20,980 nucleotides of DNA, taken from assembly GCA_023146355.1 (NCBI GenBank), contig JAGLCH010000388.1, positions 1 to 20,980 on the forward strand, written 5' to 3'. A model generated the notes under the pieces. That model saw only the letters and a list, made by a program, of their open reading frames with translations, was not told the origin of the DNA and made no database searches. Made by a program: the position numbers and the translations under genes. This document shows, piece by piece, positions 1-7,221 of this stretch (its first letter is position 1; each line of letters starts with the position of its first letter). This DNA is from Bacteriovoracaceae bacterium (lineage in GTDB: Bacteria; Bdellovibrionota; Bacteriovoracia; Bacteriovoracales; Bacteriovoracaceae).

Positions 1-1
1 C

Positions 2-1063
2 CTTTCAGATAAAATTGATACGGTTATTTTTGGAGGTAATCAGGGTGAGCGCTGGCATGTCTTAGTCGACTATGACTTAAGAGAATTGTTTGATGAATTT
101 GATTCCCACATGATTCAGCTCCTTCTTTTGTCGAGTGCTTTATTTTTTTCTATTTTGCTCATTTCCTTTTTTCTTGCGAGAAAGGTTACGTGTCCAATTC
201 TCGCAATATCTAAAGCTGTGCGTGAATTTAGAAATCATAATTATGAAGTGTCATTCCAAAATTTTCAGGATGATGAAATAGGGATGCTTGCTCGAGATGT
301 AGAGAAAACGGCCAGGCACTTAAATGATACAACCATAACAATCGATCGACTTAAGATTGCCCGCGTAGAGGCGGAAGAGGCAATTAAGCTTAAAGAAAAG
401 TTTGTTGCCCTTGTTGCTCACGATTTGAAATCACCTCTATCAACGATGAGCAGTATTTTTGAAATTATGCTGGATGATCAAGATGATAAGCTCTCAACTG
501 AAAAACGTAAGTTTATTGATCTCTTACAAAAAAGTAACGTTAATATGCTTCATTTGATTGATGACCTCTTGAAGTCGAGTCGTATCAAGTCAGGAATGAT
601 CGAACTGAGTAAAAAACCTATTGATGCATCGGAAATGCTCCACTTAGCGCAAGAATCTCATTCAATGATGGCCGGAATCAAGGGCATTATAATTACTGTA
701 GATGCAAATAGTGAGATTATTTTAAATAGTGATCTTTCTTTGGTTTTGGAAATTCTAGGAAATCTCATAACTAATTCAATCAAGTTCTCGCAGGGCGGAG
801 GTCAGGTAACTTTGCGGGTAGTAAAAAGTGAGAGTGAATGCATTATTAGTATTCAAGATAACGGTGTTGGGGTTCTCGAGCAATACCGGAAAGATTTATT
901 TGTTCATGAAATTAAAACCACAGCTCCTGGCACATCAGGTGAAAGGGGAACTGGTCTTGGCCTTCCATATTGCTATGATCTGGCGCAGACTCTTGGTGGA
1001 AGTTTGTCTTTAGAAAGTTCCGAAAGTGGGAAGACCATTTTTTCTTTAACGCTTCCGCTATAA
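2..1063 (+). CDS. Sensor histidine kinase, 5' end outside window
   Basis: This is the 3' part of a membrane sensor histidine kinase. The frame is open to the window edge, so the start lies upstream; the TTG at 86 is internal. The first visible residues end an extracytoplasmic sensor region. A hydrophobic segment (about 109-180) follows, then a HAMP linker with a conserved Pro and a DEIG-type element. The HisKA domain has the phospho-acceptor His at 419-421 in a VAHDLKSPL motif. The HATPase_c domain shows an N box (NLITNSIKFS), a G1 box (DNGVG) and a G2 box (GTGLGL). All catalytic motifs are intact, so it should autophosphorylate and pass phosphate to a response regulator. No receiver domain is fused and no regulator gene is visible. 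Its last 6 bases overlap the convergent pseudouridine synthase gene. Family assignment is firm; the signal sensed is unknown. Confidence 0.93.
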   Translation, partial: LSDKIDTVIFGGNQGERWHVLVDYDLRELFDEFDSHMIQLLLLSSALFFSILLISFFLARKVTCPILAISKAVREFRNHNYEVSFQNFQDDEIGMLARDVEKTARHLNDTTITIDRLKIARVEAEEAIKLKEKFVALVAHDLKSPLSTMSSIFEIMLDDQDDKLSTEKRKFIDLLQKSNVNMLHLIDDLLKSSRIKSGMIELSKKPIDASEMLHLAQESHSMMAGIKGIIITVDANSEIILNSDLSLVLEILGNLITNSIKFSQGGGQVTLRVVKSESECIISIQDNGVGVLEQYRKDLFVHEIKTTAPGTSGERGTGLGLPYCYDLAQTLGGSLSLESSESGKTIFSLTLPL

Positions 1064-1717
1064 TTTGAGTTTTTTCAGTAGCTGCTTCAAATCTTTAGCA
1101 AGAGGAGAAATGAATGTTTCACCTGTTTGAGATAAGTGAATCTTGTGGCAGTGCAGTGCCTGGCGATGATGTATGACACATGCGGGTTTCCTGTACCATT
1201 CCTCACCAACAAGTGGGTGTCCAAGATGGGCCAGGTGAATACGAATCTGGTGCGTGCGTCCAGTATAAATGTTTGCCTGAATCAGTGCGTAGTTCTCATT
1301 ACGGGCGAGAACTTTAAATGCACTGTGCGCGCTTTTCCCCTCAGGGGTGATCCCTAGGTTCGCCTGGTCCTTTTTTCCAATTGCACCGTACTCCTCAATC
1401 TCATTCCAGCTTGGATTGCCGTGAGTAATTGACAGATATTCCTTCTCTGAGTTTTTCTTTTCTAGAGCTTTCTTATAAATCGGAACAAGGCGCTTTTCAG
1501 TCACAAAAATATTGACTCCACTCGTATCGGCGTCAAGCTGATGGATGGCCCACACCATTGCCCCGTGGTACTGCATTAGCCAATATTGGAGACAGTCATC
1601 ATCTGCTAGAGAGCGACCAGAGGTGGGTATATTAAAAGGCTTATCTACTACGAGTAGGCCGTCCCTTTCACATAATATTCGTTTTTTTAGGTCCTTAATC
1701 ATAATGTTTATTATCAT
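1058..1717 (-). CDS. RluA-family RNA pseudouridine synthase
   Basis: The product isomerises uridine to pseudouridine in rRNA or tRNA; the target cannot be told from sequence. The 219-residue protein has the family order: an N-terminal strand ending VVDKP, a catalytic loop HQLDADTSG with the nucleophile Asp62, and a C-terminal TGRTHQIRIHLAHLGHPLVG block. There is no S4 domain, so it resembles short single-domain RluA/TruC-type enzymes. The loop is usually HRLD; here Gln60 replaces the Arg. The start is uncertain: the ATG at 1717 and the in-frame ATG at 1702 both lack a clear Shine-Dalgarno sequence. It converges on and overlaps the kinase gene by 6 bases. A second RluA-family gene (truC) lies in this window. 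Confidence 0.88.
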   Translation of the reverse strand: MIINIMIKDLKKRILCERDGLLVVDKPFNIPTSGRSLADDDCLQYWLMQYHGAMVWAIHQLDADTSGVNIFVTEKRLVPIYKKALEKKNSEKEYLSITHGNPSWNEIEEYGAIGKKDQANLGITPEGKSAHSAFKVLARNENYALIQANIYTGRTHQIRIHLAHLGHPLVGEEWYRKPACVIHHRQALHCHKIHLSQTGETFISPLAKDLKQLLKKLKL

Positions 1718-1845
1718 ACTTTGTGTGGCAGTCCCCTGTCTTTTTCCCGCTATTCGCAGATTGTGAGGTGAGAAGTTCTCAATTTAAAAGCGCTTGAAGT
1801 GATGATGTTTTATAAATGGAAAATAATATTATTTCGATAGAGGGT

Positions 1846-1878
1846 AAAAAAAAGCCCCATCCGAAGACAAGGCTTTTT
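1846..1878 (-). terminator. Rho-independent terminator of the CAU tRNA
   Basis: Read on the minus strand, an AAAAAGCC arm (1878-1871) pairs with GGCTTTTT (1856-1849) around a 14-base loop, and the T run continues to 1846. It begins two bases after the tRNA CCA end, as expected for a single-tRNA transcript. Confidence 0.82.
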
Positions 1879-1879
1879 G

Positions 1880-1956
1880 TGGTGGGTCATGCTGGAATCG
1901 AACCAGCCACCGCCCGGTTATGAGCCGGGAGCTCTAACCAACTGAGCTAATGACCC
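1880..1956 (-). tRNA. tRNA with CAU anticodon (elongator Met or Ile2)
   Basis: A 77-base cloverleaf with encoded CCA. The acceptor stem GGGTCAT/ATGACCC is fully paired, followed by T8-A9, D stem GCTC/GAGC, anticodon stem CCCGG/CCGGG with loop CTCATAA, variable loop CGGTG, T stem GCTGG/CCAGC with loop TTCGATT, discriminator A and CCA. The paired 1-72 position and the absence of the initiator GGG/CCC anticodon stem exclude initiator tRNA. A CAU anticodon is shared by elongator tRNA-Met and tRNA-Ile2, whose C34 is changed to lysidine by TilS. The anticodon arm and the CGGT variable loop look more like my recollection of Ile2 genes, but the identity is not settled. Confidence 0.95.
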
Positions 1957-2031
1957 GCAATTGTTGGCAAGAAAGTCCAATAAGTAGACCCTCAGTGGTT
2001 AATGTTATATCCTTTAGCAATAATTTTGGCA

Positions 2032-2850
2032 ATGGATAAAAATGTGACCACTACTCGAACTATCCGATTTTATAAATATTCTGCCACAGGAAATGACTTT
2101 ATTGCCATTGATAACCGTGAGGGGATTGTGGCAAAAGAAGAAACTTCACTATGGCAGAAGCTTTGTTCTCGCCGCTCCGGGATAGGGGCAGACGGGGTTT
2201 TGCTACTTGAGAGTTCTCAAAATACAGACTTCTCCATGATCTACCTCAACTGCGATGGCAGCATTGGAGAAATGTGTGGTAACGGTGCCCGCTCTATTGT
2301 GGCCTTCGCAAAATTGCTCGAAATTGCTCCAAGTATCCAAAATCACTTCTCTTTCAGCACTGCACTTGGCATTTACTCAGGACAAATTCTTAAGGACACT
2401 ACAGTAAGAGTAGAAATGACTGAGTTGTATGATATTGATACTATTTGCTTGGATGATTTGAGCGAGGGCGGAGAATCCCTCTATCTTAATACTGGTGTCG
2501 CCCATGCTGTTTTTCAGGTTGAAAATCTAGGTTCCACCGATGTGGTTGGGCGCGGTAAAGTCATTCGCCATGACTCCCGCTTTGAAAAGGGAACTAACGT
2601 CAACTTTTTTGAGGTTCTAGGAATTAATCATATTTCTCTGCGCACCTATGAGCGAGGAGTTGAAGATGAAACCCTTGCTTGTGGCACAGGAGCTACTGCT
2701 GCTGCCATTACTGCTCAACAGCTTTTGGGAATGGGGGATGTGGTAACTGTTGAAATGCCTGGTGGTACTCTCACCATCTCTGAGGTTGAGGGGAAGCGCT
2801 ATCTCACCGGAGAAGTTAAAATGATTTATAACGGGACGATTGAGGTCTAA
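2032..2850 (+). CDS. dapF: Diaminopimelate epimerase DapF
   Basis: DapF converts LL- to meso-diaminopimelate, which supplies lysine and the peptidoglycan cross-linking residue, without a cofactor. Both catalytic cysteines are visible: Cys82 in a CGNGAR motif and Cys217 in ACGTGA (numbered from the 2032 start). The N-terminal KYSATGNDF block is also diagnostic. The frame extends up to an ATG at 2002, but that adds a hydrophobic decapeptide unlike family members, so 2032 is preferred; it gives 272 residues against about 274 in E. coli. Neither start has a good Shine-Dalgarno sequence. It heads a compact plus-strand operon: the next gene starts at the base after its stop. It is divergent from the tRNA. 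Confidence 0.95.
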   Translation: MDKNVTTTRTIRFYKYSATGNDFIAIDNREGIVAKEETSLWQKLCSRRSGIGADGVLLLESSQNTDFSMIYLNCDGSIGEMCGNGARSIVAFAKLLEIAPSIQNHFSFSTALGIYSGQILKDTTVRVEMTELYDIDTICLDDLSEGGESLYLNTGVAHAVFQVENLGSTDVVGRGKVIRHDSRFEKGTNVNFFEVLGINHISLRTYERGVEDETLACGTGATAAAITAQQLLGMGDVVTVEMPGGTLTISEVEGKRYLTGEVKMIYNGTIEV

Positions 2851-3258
2851 ATGCTAAAAGCTTTAATTACAATTTCTCTTTTATTCTTTTTGAGTAGCGC
2901 CTCGGCCATCACCCAAATAAATATCAATATAATTAACCGCAAAGGGATTGATAATAATTTGGTTCTCACAAATGAGCATCACTCTGCAAATTTTTATGAG
3001 CAAGGAAAGCCGATTGTCATCAATATGAAAAATGGCATCCGAGTTGAACTCAAGCTTCTGGTAAAAAAAAGCAAAGGAAAACCATTTTTTGAAATTGATG
3101 GTGTTGTTCAAGAGGGAAAACGCATCATTGCAAAACTGGATGAGATTAATGATTCGAAGCTCTTTTATAATGTGAAAAAAAAATTCACTTTAGAAGATAA
3201 TAATGAACAAGTAATTGAGATTTCAATTACGGCCATTGATCTCAGAAAAAGAAAATGA
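2851..3258 (+). CDS. Small secreted protein of unknown function
   Basis: I do not recognise this 135-residue protein. It has a Sec signal peptide: Lys3, a hydrophobic core and an ASA cleavage site after about residue 19. The mature part (about 13 kDa) is rich in Lys and in alternating beta-type strands, has no cysteine, and ends in a basic LRKRK tail, which suggests a small soluble periplasmic beta-sheet domain. Its ATG directly follows the dapF TAA, with a GAGG ribosome site inside the end of dapF, so translation is probably coupled. Linkage to dapF would fit a cell-wall role, but that is only positional inference. Confidence 0.75.
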   Translation: MLKALITISLLFFLSSASAITQININIINRKGIDNNLVLTNEHHSANFYEQGKPIVINMKNGIRVELKLLVKKSKGKPFFEIDGVVQEGKRIIAKLDEINDSKLFYNVKKKFTLEDNNEQVIEISITAIDLRKRK

Positions 3259-3298
3259 GTTACGAACAAATATTTTTGATAGAGAAAATTGAGGTTTT

Positions 3299-3832
3299 AT
3301 GAAAGTTTGTGTGTTTTGTGGATCAAGTTCTGGAAAAAGTCCTGATTATTTAAATATGGCGACAAAAATGGGGCAGAGGTTGGCCGAAAGTAATTACGAA
3401 CTGATTTATGGTGGCGCCTCAATTGGTGTCATGGGAAAAATGGCAGACAGCGCCCTTGCTGCTGGCGGTAAAGTTCACGGCATTATGCCTTCAAAGCTTG
3501 TTCACATGGAAGTTGCTCATAAGGGACTTACCTCTTTTGAAGAAGTCGATGACATGCACATGCGAAAAGCAAAAATGTATGAGGAATCTGATGCCTTTGT
3601 TGCCCTTCCTGGTGGGATGGGAACCCTTGATGAACTTTGTGAAATTATCACATGGGCCCAAATCGCCTATCATAATAAACCGATCTTCATTGTTAACTAC
3701 GGCGGATTTTACGATCTCTTTATCGATCATCTCCGTCATATCGTTGAAGAGGGATTCATGGCCTGCGACCATATGAATCTTATTTCAATTGTCGATGACA
3801 TTGACCAAGTTTTTGGACTTCTAGAGGCATAA
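3299..3832 (+). CDS. LOG family protein (TIGR00730), nucleoside-5'-monophosphate phosphoribohydrolase
   Basis: Members of the LOG family cleave the N-glycosidic bond of nucleoside 5'-monophosphates, classically cytokinin riboside monophosphates; many bacterial members act on AMP-like substrates. The 177-residue length is typical. Motifs visible are the N-terminal VFCGSSSG nucleotide-binding loop, YGGASIGVMG (about 37-46), the conserved Arg89-Lys90 region and the signature PGGMGTLDE (104-112) with catalytic Glu112. GAGG at 3291-3294 supports the ATG. It is third in the dapF operon, and the next gene begins immediately after its stop. There is no moaA-like or lysine decarboxylase context; older databases mislabel this family as lysine decarboxylase. 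The true substrate here is unknown. Confidence 0.9.
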   Translation: MKVCVFCGSSSGKSPDYLNMATKMGQRLAESNYELIYGGASIGVMGKMADSALAAGGKVHGIMPSKLVHMEVAHKGLTSFEEVDDMHMRKAKMYEESDAFVALPGGMGTLDELCEIITWAQIAYHNKPIFIVNYGGFYDLFIDHLRHIVEEGFMACDHMNLISIVDDIDQVFGLLEA

Positions 3833-4360
3833 GTGGCAATTTATAAGTATAAGAATCTCATTCCATCTATTGGCAAAAATACTTTCATTGCCGATAGTGT
3901 TGATATTATCGGAGATGTTAAAATTGGGGACGGTGTTAGTGTCTGGTTTAACTCTGTTCTTCGCGGAGATGTTGCGCCCATTACGATTGGTGACAATACC
4001 AATGTTCAAGACTGCTCTATGATTCATGTGGACCGCAAACTTCCTACCGTTATTGGAAGTGGTGTAACAATTGGTCATAAGGTTACTCTTCATGGTTGTA
4101 ATATCGGAAATAATTGTTTGATTGGCATGGACTCTGTAATTCTTGATCATGTCATTATTGGTGAAAATTCACTAGTGGCCGCAGGTAGTATTGTAACTCC
4201 CGGAAAGAAGTTTCCTCCTCGTTCATTTATTATGGGGAGTCCCGCTAAACTTGTGCGTGAACTTTCTGCGGATGAAGTTGATAAATATGGAAATCACTTT
4301 GAAGTTTATTCTAAACTCGCTACCACCTATATCGACGGTGACCTTGTGAAGCTTGATTAA
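3833..4360 (+). CDS. Gamma-carbonic-anhydrase-fold protein (YrdA/PaaY-like)
   Basis: A 175-residue left-handed parallel beta-helix protein built from hexapeptide repeats (the IGDGVSVWFNSVLRGD type onward). The residues used by gamma-class carbonic anhydrases are present: Arg44 and Asp46 in the RGD turn, Gln59 and Asp60, and the metal-ligand histidines His65 (MIH), His82 and His87 (GHKVTLHG). It would act as a trimer with metal sites at the subunit interfaces. Many short bacterial members lack measurable carbonic anhydrase activity, so carbonic anhydrase or a related hydrolase/thioesterase role are both open. Translation starts with GTG directly after the preceding TAA. Its stop shares a TTAA with the stop of the convergent gene. 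Confidence 0.88.
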   Translation: MAIYKYKNLIPSIGKNTFIADSVDIIGDVKIGDGVSVWFNSVLRGDVAPITIGDNTNVQDCSMIHVDRKLPTVIGSGVTIGHKVTLHGCNIGNNCLIGMDSVILDHVIIGENSLVAAGSIVTPGKKFPPRSFIMGSPAKLVRELSADEVDKYGNHFEVYSKLATTYIDGDLVKLD

Positions 4361-5637
4361 ATAGCACTAAATAGTGGGAAGCCAAATGATAGGCCCAGCA
4401 TTGATGCCTTTCTATCTTCTCTTGCCCATTCAATATAATTAATCTCAGTAAAAATTCTCTTACCAAAGCGAACCCAAATGTTTTTATACTCGTAGTCACT
4501 TGATGTGGAAATAAACATTCCATAGCCTAGGAGGTAGTTCTCCATTCCAAAAGCATGCCGGTAGTTAATTTCAAATCCCTGGGGATAAATGAAGTCCTGT
4601 TTTTCACTGCTGCTTTTATCATACTTGAAGTAGAGGTGCTGAAATCCAATCAGTGGAACTATCTGGATGCGGTTATCTAAGATATTTGCGAGGTCATAAG
4701 CAAAGTAAACACCAAAATTATTGAAGATGCTATTTTTCGCAATCAAAGCGTCAAACATTCGAAGAGAAGTTGATTTTGTCAGCATGAGGTTGGAATAAAG
4801 CATGGCCGATGGAGCAGTAGATGACTTTGTCATTCCATCATTTTTCGATATGAATTGATACGGGCCTATTCCAAGTCCCACTTTAAAACGCTTCAGCCGC
4901 TTTGGGATGTTCGCTTTGAAATCTATAGTTTTAATTTTTCCAGTTCTATCAATAACATCGACAGATGCTTTGTTTCCTTGAGAAAGAACAGTGATGTAGG
5001 GTTCGCTTGCATCATTTAAGAGGCGGAGATTTGTGGCCGACCAGGTGATTTCTAATCGAGGAGTTTCGCTTCCCACGCTTCCAAGTCGTTCGAGGTGACA
5101 CCCTACTGATATATATTCATTATCGACCCCTTCAAGTTCTACTCCATATCTAGAACAGGAGTAGTCAATCAAGTTTGTTTTTGTTTTATCTGATGGGGCC
5201 TGTGCTTCGAGCCATACATTTCCTAAGAGATTTTTTCCTTCATAGATTTTTACTTTCCCTGAATCAAAAAGGGACAAGTATAGCTCAAGGTAAAAATACG
5301 TTTCGTGTTTTTCTGGAACAATTGAAGATCTACTATGCTCAACAGTAATACTACTTCCATTGCGATAGATTTTTATTCCCATTCTTGCTCTGGGGATAAG
5401 GAGGTTGAACTGATTTCGGATCCACTGGATGGAGTCTTTGATTAAAACAACTTTGAGGCGTTTTTGATCAATATCTGTTCTGATTAAAAAGTCTGTGAGA
5501 TTTATAGGAACTCTGGACTCACCAAGTTTTACAGGTCCCAATGAAATAGCGTGAACCTCTTGTGTGTAGGAATTGGTTCCAAAAACTAAGAGAAATAAAA
5601 TTGTGGTTAGTTTAATTCGATTTGTTATTGTTAACAT
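4357..5637 (-). CDS. Predicted outer-membrane beta-barrel protein, unknown function
   Basis: I cannot assign a family to this 426-residue protein. It has a signal peptide (hydrophobic core about residues 9-20, cleavage near NSYTQE). About 230 residues follow that look like a soluble beta-rich domain with two cysteines in SCSRYG and GCHLE. The C-terminal 160 residues alternate short hydrophobic/aromatic strands with polar turns and end in a hydrophobic GLSFGFPLF strand, as in outer-membrane barrels assembled by the BAM machinery. The start overlaps the upstream acyltransferase gene by 26 bases, so the two are probably translated together, and they may share an envelope role. The start has only a weak AGAG upstream. 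Confidence 0.8.
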   Translation of the reverse strand: MLTITNRIKLTTILFLLVFGTNSYTQEVHAISLGPVKLGESRVPINLTDFLIRTDIDQKRLKVVLIKDSIQWIRNQFNLLIPRARMGIKIYRNGSSITVEHSRSSIVPEKHETYFYLELYLSLFDSGKVKIYEGKNLLGNVWLEAQAPSDKTKTNLIDYSCSRYGVELEGVDNEYISVGCHLERLGSVGSETPRLEITWSATNLRLLNDASEPYITVLSQGNKASVDVIDRTGKIKTIDFKANIPKRLKRFKVGLGIGPYQFISKNDGMTKSSTAPSAMLYSNLMLTKSTSLRMFDALIAKNSIFNNFGVYFAYDLANILDNRIQIVPLIGFQHLYFKYDKSSSEKQDFIYPQGFEINYRHAFGMENYLLGYGMFISTSSDYEYKNIWVRFGKRIFTEINYIEWAREDRKASMLGLSFGFPLFSAI

Positions 5638-6307
5638 CTTTTTTCTCTGACAGTGGGGTTTTGCTATTTGTTTTGTTGATAAGGTTTTCTTCCGTTTGAT
5701 AAAGCTGGTTTCTAATTAGCTCGCAGTACTCTGAATACCGCTCTTTATCGAGATCCACGGGAATTACAATTGGCACTCCAATATCACAATGCAAGGTGGT
5801 GAAGGGAAGCGGAATTCTAAAACGATCCCAACTTTTTTTAAAAATGTAGTGACGTTCTGGATAGAAGGAGACTGGTATGATGCAGGTATTGGTTAACTTT
5901 GCCAGCTCCACAATTCCTGCTTTTACAACATGTCGAGGTCCTCGAGGCCCATCAACTGTTAATGCCCCAGGGATATTTTCATTTTTCATGGTGCGAATTA
6001 GTTGCATTAGGGCGCTTTTAGCACCACGGGAAGCACTGCCTCTTACAAATCTAAATTTTGAACAGCGCCCCGCAATTCTCGTAGCGATTTCTCCATCCTT
6101 AGACTGGCTGACCATTACAGCGTACTGCCCTTTTCTGAAGGTAAAGAGGCAACTCGTAATATCATTATGCCATAGGGCAACAGTGAAGTTTTTATATCCT
6201 GCCTCACGAACCAATGTATTAATATCTGGGTGATGGCGTTTCACTCTAATCGTGAAAGAAAAAAGCTTTAGTAATAGGGCAGCAAGATTTATAATAAGTG
6301 TATTCAT
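5612..6307 (-). CDS. DUF374 lysophospholipid-acyltransferase-like protein
   Basis: The 231-residue protein matches the DUF374 branch of the LPLAT superfamily, which is thought to transfer acyl chains in phospholipid, lipid A or lipoprotein metabolism at the inner membrane. Motifs seen are an N-terminal hydrophobic helix (about 4-20), ALWHND with the candidate catalytic His47, SQSKDGE (67-73), VRGSASRGA (88-96) and VDGPRGPR (118-125). The C-terminal 30 residues are polar and Asn/Lys-rich and overlap the next gene. The ATG at 6307 has an AGGG only two bases upstream, an unusually tight ribosome site. It diverges from the HAD phosphatase gene with only 35 bases between starts. Confidence 0.88.
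   Translation of the reverse strand: MNTLIINLAALLLKLFSFTIRVKRHHPDINTLVREAGYKNFTVALWHNDITSCLFTFRKGQYAVMVSQSKDGEIATRIAGRCSKFRFVRGSASRGAKSALMQLIRTMKNENIPGALTVDGPRGPRHVVKAGIVELAKLTNTCIIPVSFYPERHYIFKKSWDRFRIPLPFTTLHCDIGVPIVIPVDLDKERYSEYCELIRNQLYQTEENLINKTNSKTPLSEKKDVNNNKSN
6290..6295 (+). promoter_or_regulatory. Candidate -10 box for the HAD phosphatase gene
   Basis: An exact TATAAT lies 47 bases before the HAD start, inside the 5' end of the divergent acyltransferase gene. The matching -35 position is poor (TTTAGT-like), and chance occurrence is likely in AT-rich DNA, so this is only a candidate. Confidence 0.25.
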
Positions 6308-6342
6308 ATCCCTATATTACAATTGGTTGAGACGAGGTCGCA

Positions 6343-7146
6343 ATGAATAAAGTGGTTAATTGGTCAGAGGCGCAAAAAGTAGAACTCGAGAAAATCAAGA
6401 TGGTTTGCTTTGATGTTGATGACACTGTTACGACAGATGGAGTCCTCCCGGCCGCTTCATATCAGGCGCTTTGGGACTTAAAAGAAGCAGGGTATCTACT
6501 AATGCCTATTACTGGGCGCTCAGCATCATGGTGCGATCACTTTGCACGCTTTTGGCCCGTGGATGCGGTGGTTGGGGAAAATGGTGCCTTTAGCTTTTTT
6601 ATGGATAACGGAGTTCGTCGAAGAATTGATACATTAGGCGACAAGTCTAATGAGGCAAAGGAAAAAATTCAAAGCTTGAAGTCTGAGATTCTTAGTGAGT
6701 TTCCACAGGCCATTTGGGCATCTGACCAGGATTATCGCGAATATGATTTAGCAATTGATATCTGCGAAGACGTTCCGCCATGGAGTGAAGACGAAATTCA
6801 ACGTTTACTCGAGTTCTTAAAACAGTGTGGTGCAAAGGCAAAGTTATCTAGTATTCATATTAATGCTTGGTTTGGAGAATACGATAAGTGTTCAGGAATA
6901 AAAGCGTGGTTAATGGCCGGTGGCCCTGGAGTAACGGGTAATATTCCCAAGTGGGATGAAATGATTTTTATCGGCGATTCTCCTAACGATGCTCCAATGT
7001 TTGGAGCGTTTGACTTCAGTGTAGGTGTTGCTAACATCACAAAGTATTGGGATCAGCTGGAAGCTCATCCCACATGGGTTACTACTGGGAAAAGTGGTGA
7101 CGGTTTTGTAGAAATGGCGCAAAAACTGATACAAATTCGCCAGTAG
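6343..7146 (+). CDS. HAD-IIB family phosphatase
   Basis: A 267-residue hydrolase of the haloacid dehalogenase superfamily, cytoplasmic. Motif I is FDVDDTVT with nucleophile Asp24 and acid/base Asp26, motif II is ITGRS, and motif IV is GDSPNDAPMF. The long insert between motifs II and III is the C2b-type cap of the Cof/sucrose-phosphatase/mannosyl-3-phosphoglycerate phosphatase group, so a sugar-phosphate-like substrate is most likely; the sequence does not fix which. A GAGG at 6334-6337 supports the ATG. It sits between two acyltransferase genes, which could mean a phosphorylated lipid-headgroup precursor, but that is inference. The following fusion gene starts 75 bases downstream with its own strong ribosome site. 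Confidence 0.9.
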   Translation: MNKVVNWSEAQKVELEKIKMVCFDVDDTVTTDGVLPAASYQALWDLKEAGYLLMPITGRSASWCDHFARFWPVDAVVGENGAFSFFMDNGVRRRIDTLGDKSNEAKEKIQSLKSEILSEFPQAIWASDQDYREYDLAIDICEDVPPWSEDEIQRLLEFLKQCGAKAKLSSIHINAWFGEYDKCSGIKAWLMAGGPGVTGNIPKWDEMIFIGDSPNDAPMFGAFDFSVGVANITKYWDQLEAHPTWVTTGKSGDGFVEMAQKLIQIRQ

Positions 7147-7221
7147 CTACATGCCTTAAGCTAGTTAATCTCTCGTTCTGTTGGTATTGTTTTTTTTTCT
7201 AGTGCATTAAGGAGTCATTCG

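Noticed and set aside
1703..1765. Short hydrophobic plus-strand peptide near the pseudouridine synthase start
   Set aside because: About 20 codons, no ribosome site, and it overlaps the real gene start; could be a small membrane peptide but nothing supports it.
3821..4150. 109-codon minus-strand frame opposite the carbonic-anhydrase-fold gene
   Set aside because: Repetitive Asn/Ile content is just the reverse of the hexapeptide repeats; no start signal or motif.
5877..6233. 118-codon plus-strand frame opposite the DUF374 acyltransferase
   Set aside because: The minus-strand gene has clear family motifs across the same bases; the opposite frame has none.
4357..6307. Reading the barrel protein and acyltransferase as one frameshifted gene
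   Set aside because: Each has its own start and intact ends; the second has its own signal peptide, so the overlap is normal coupling.
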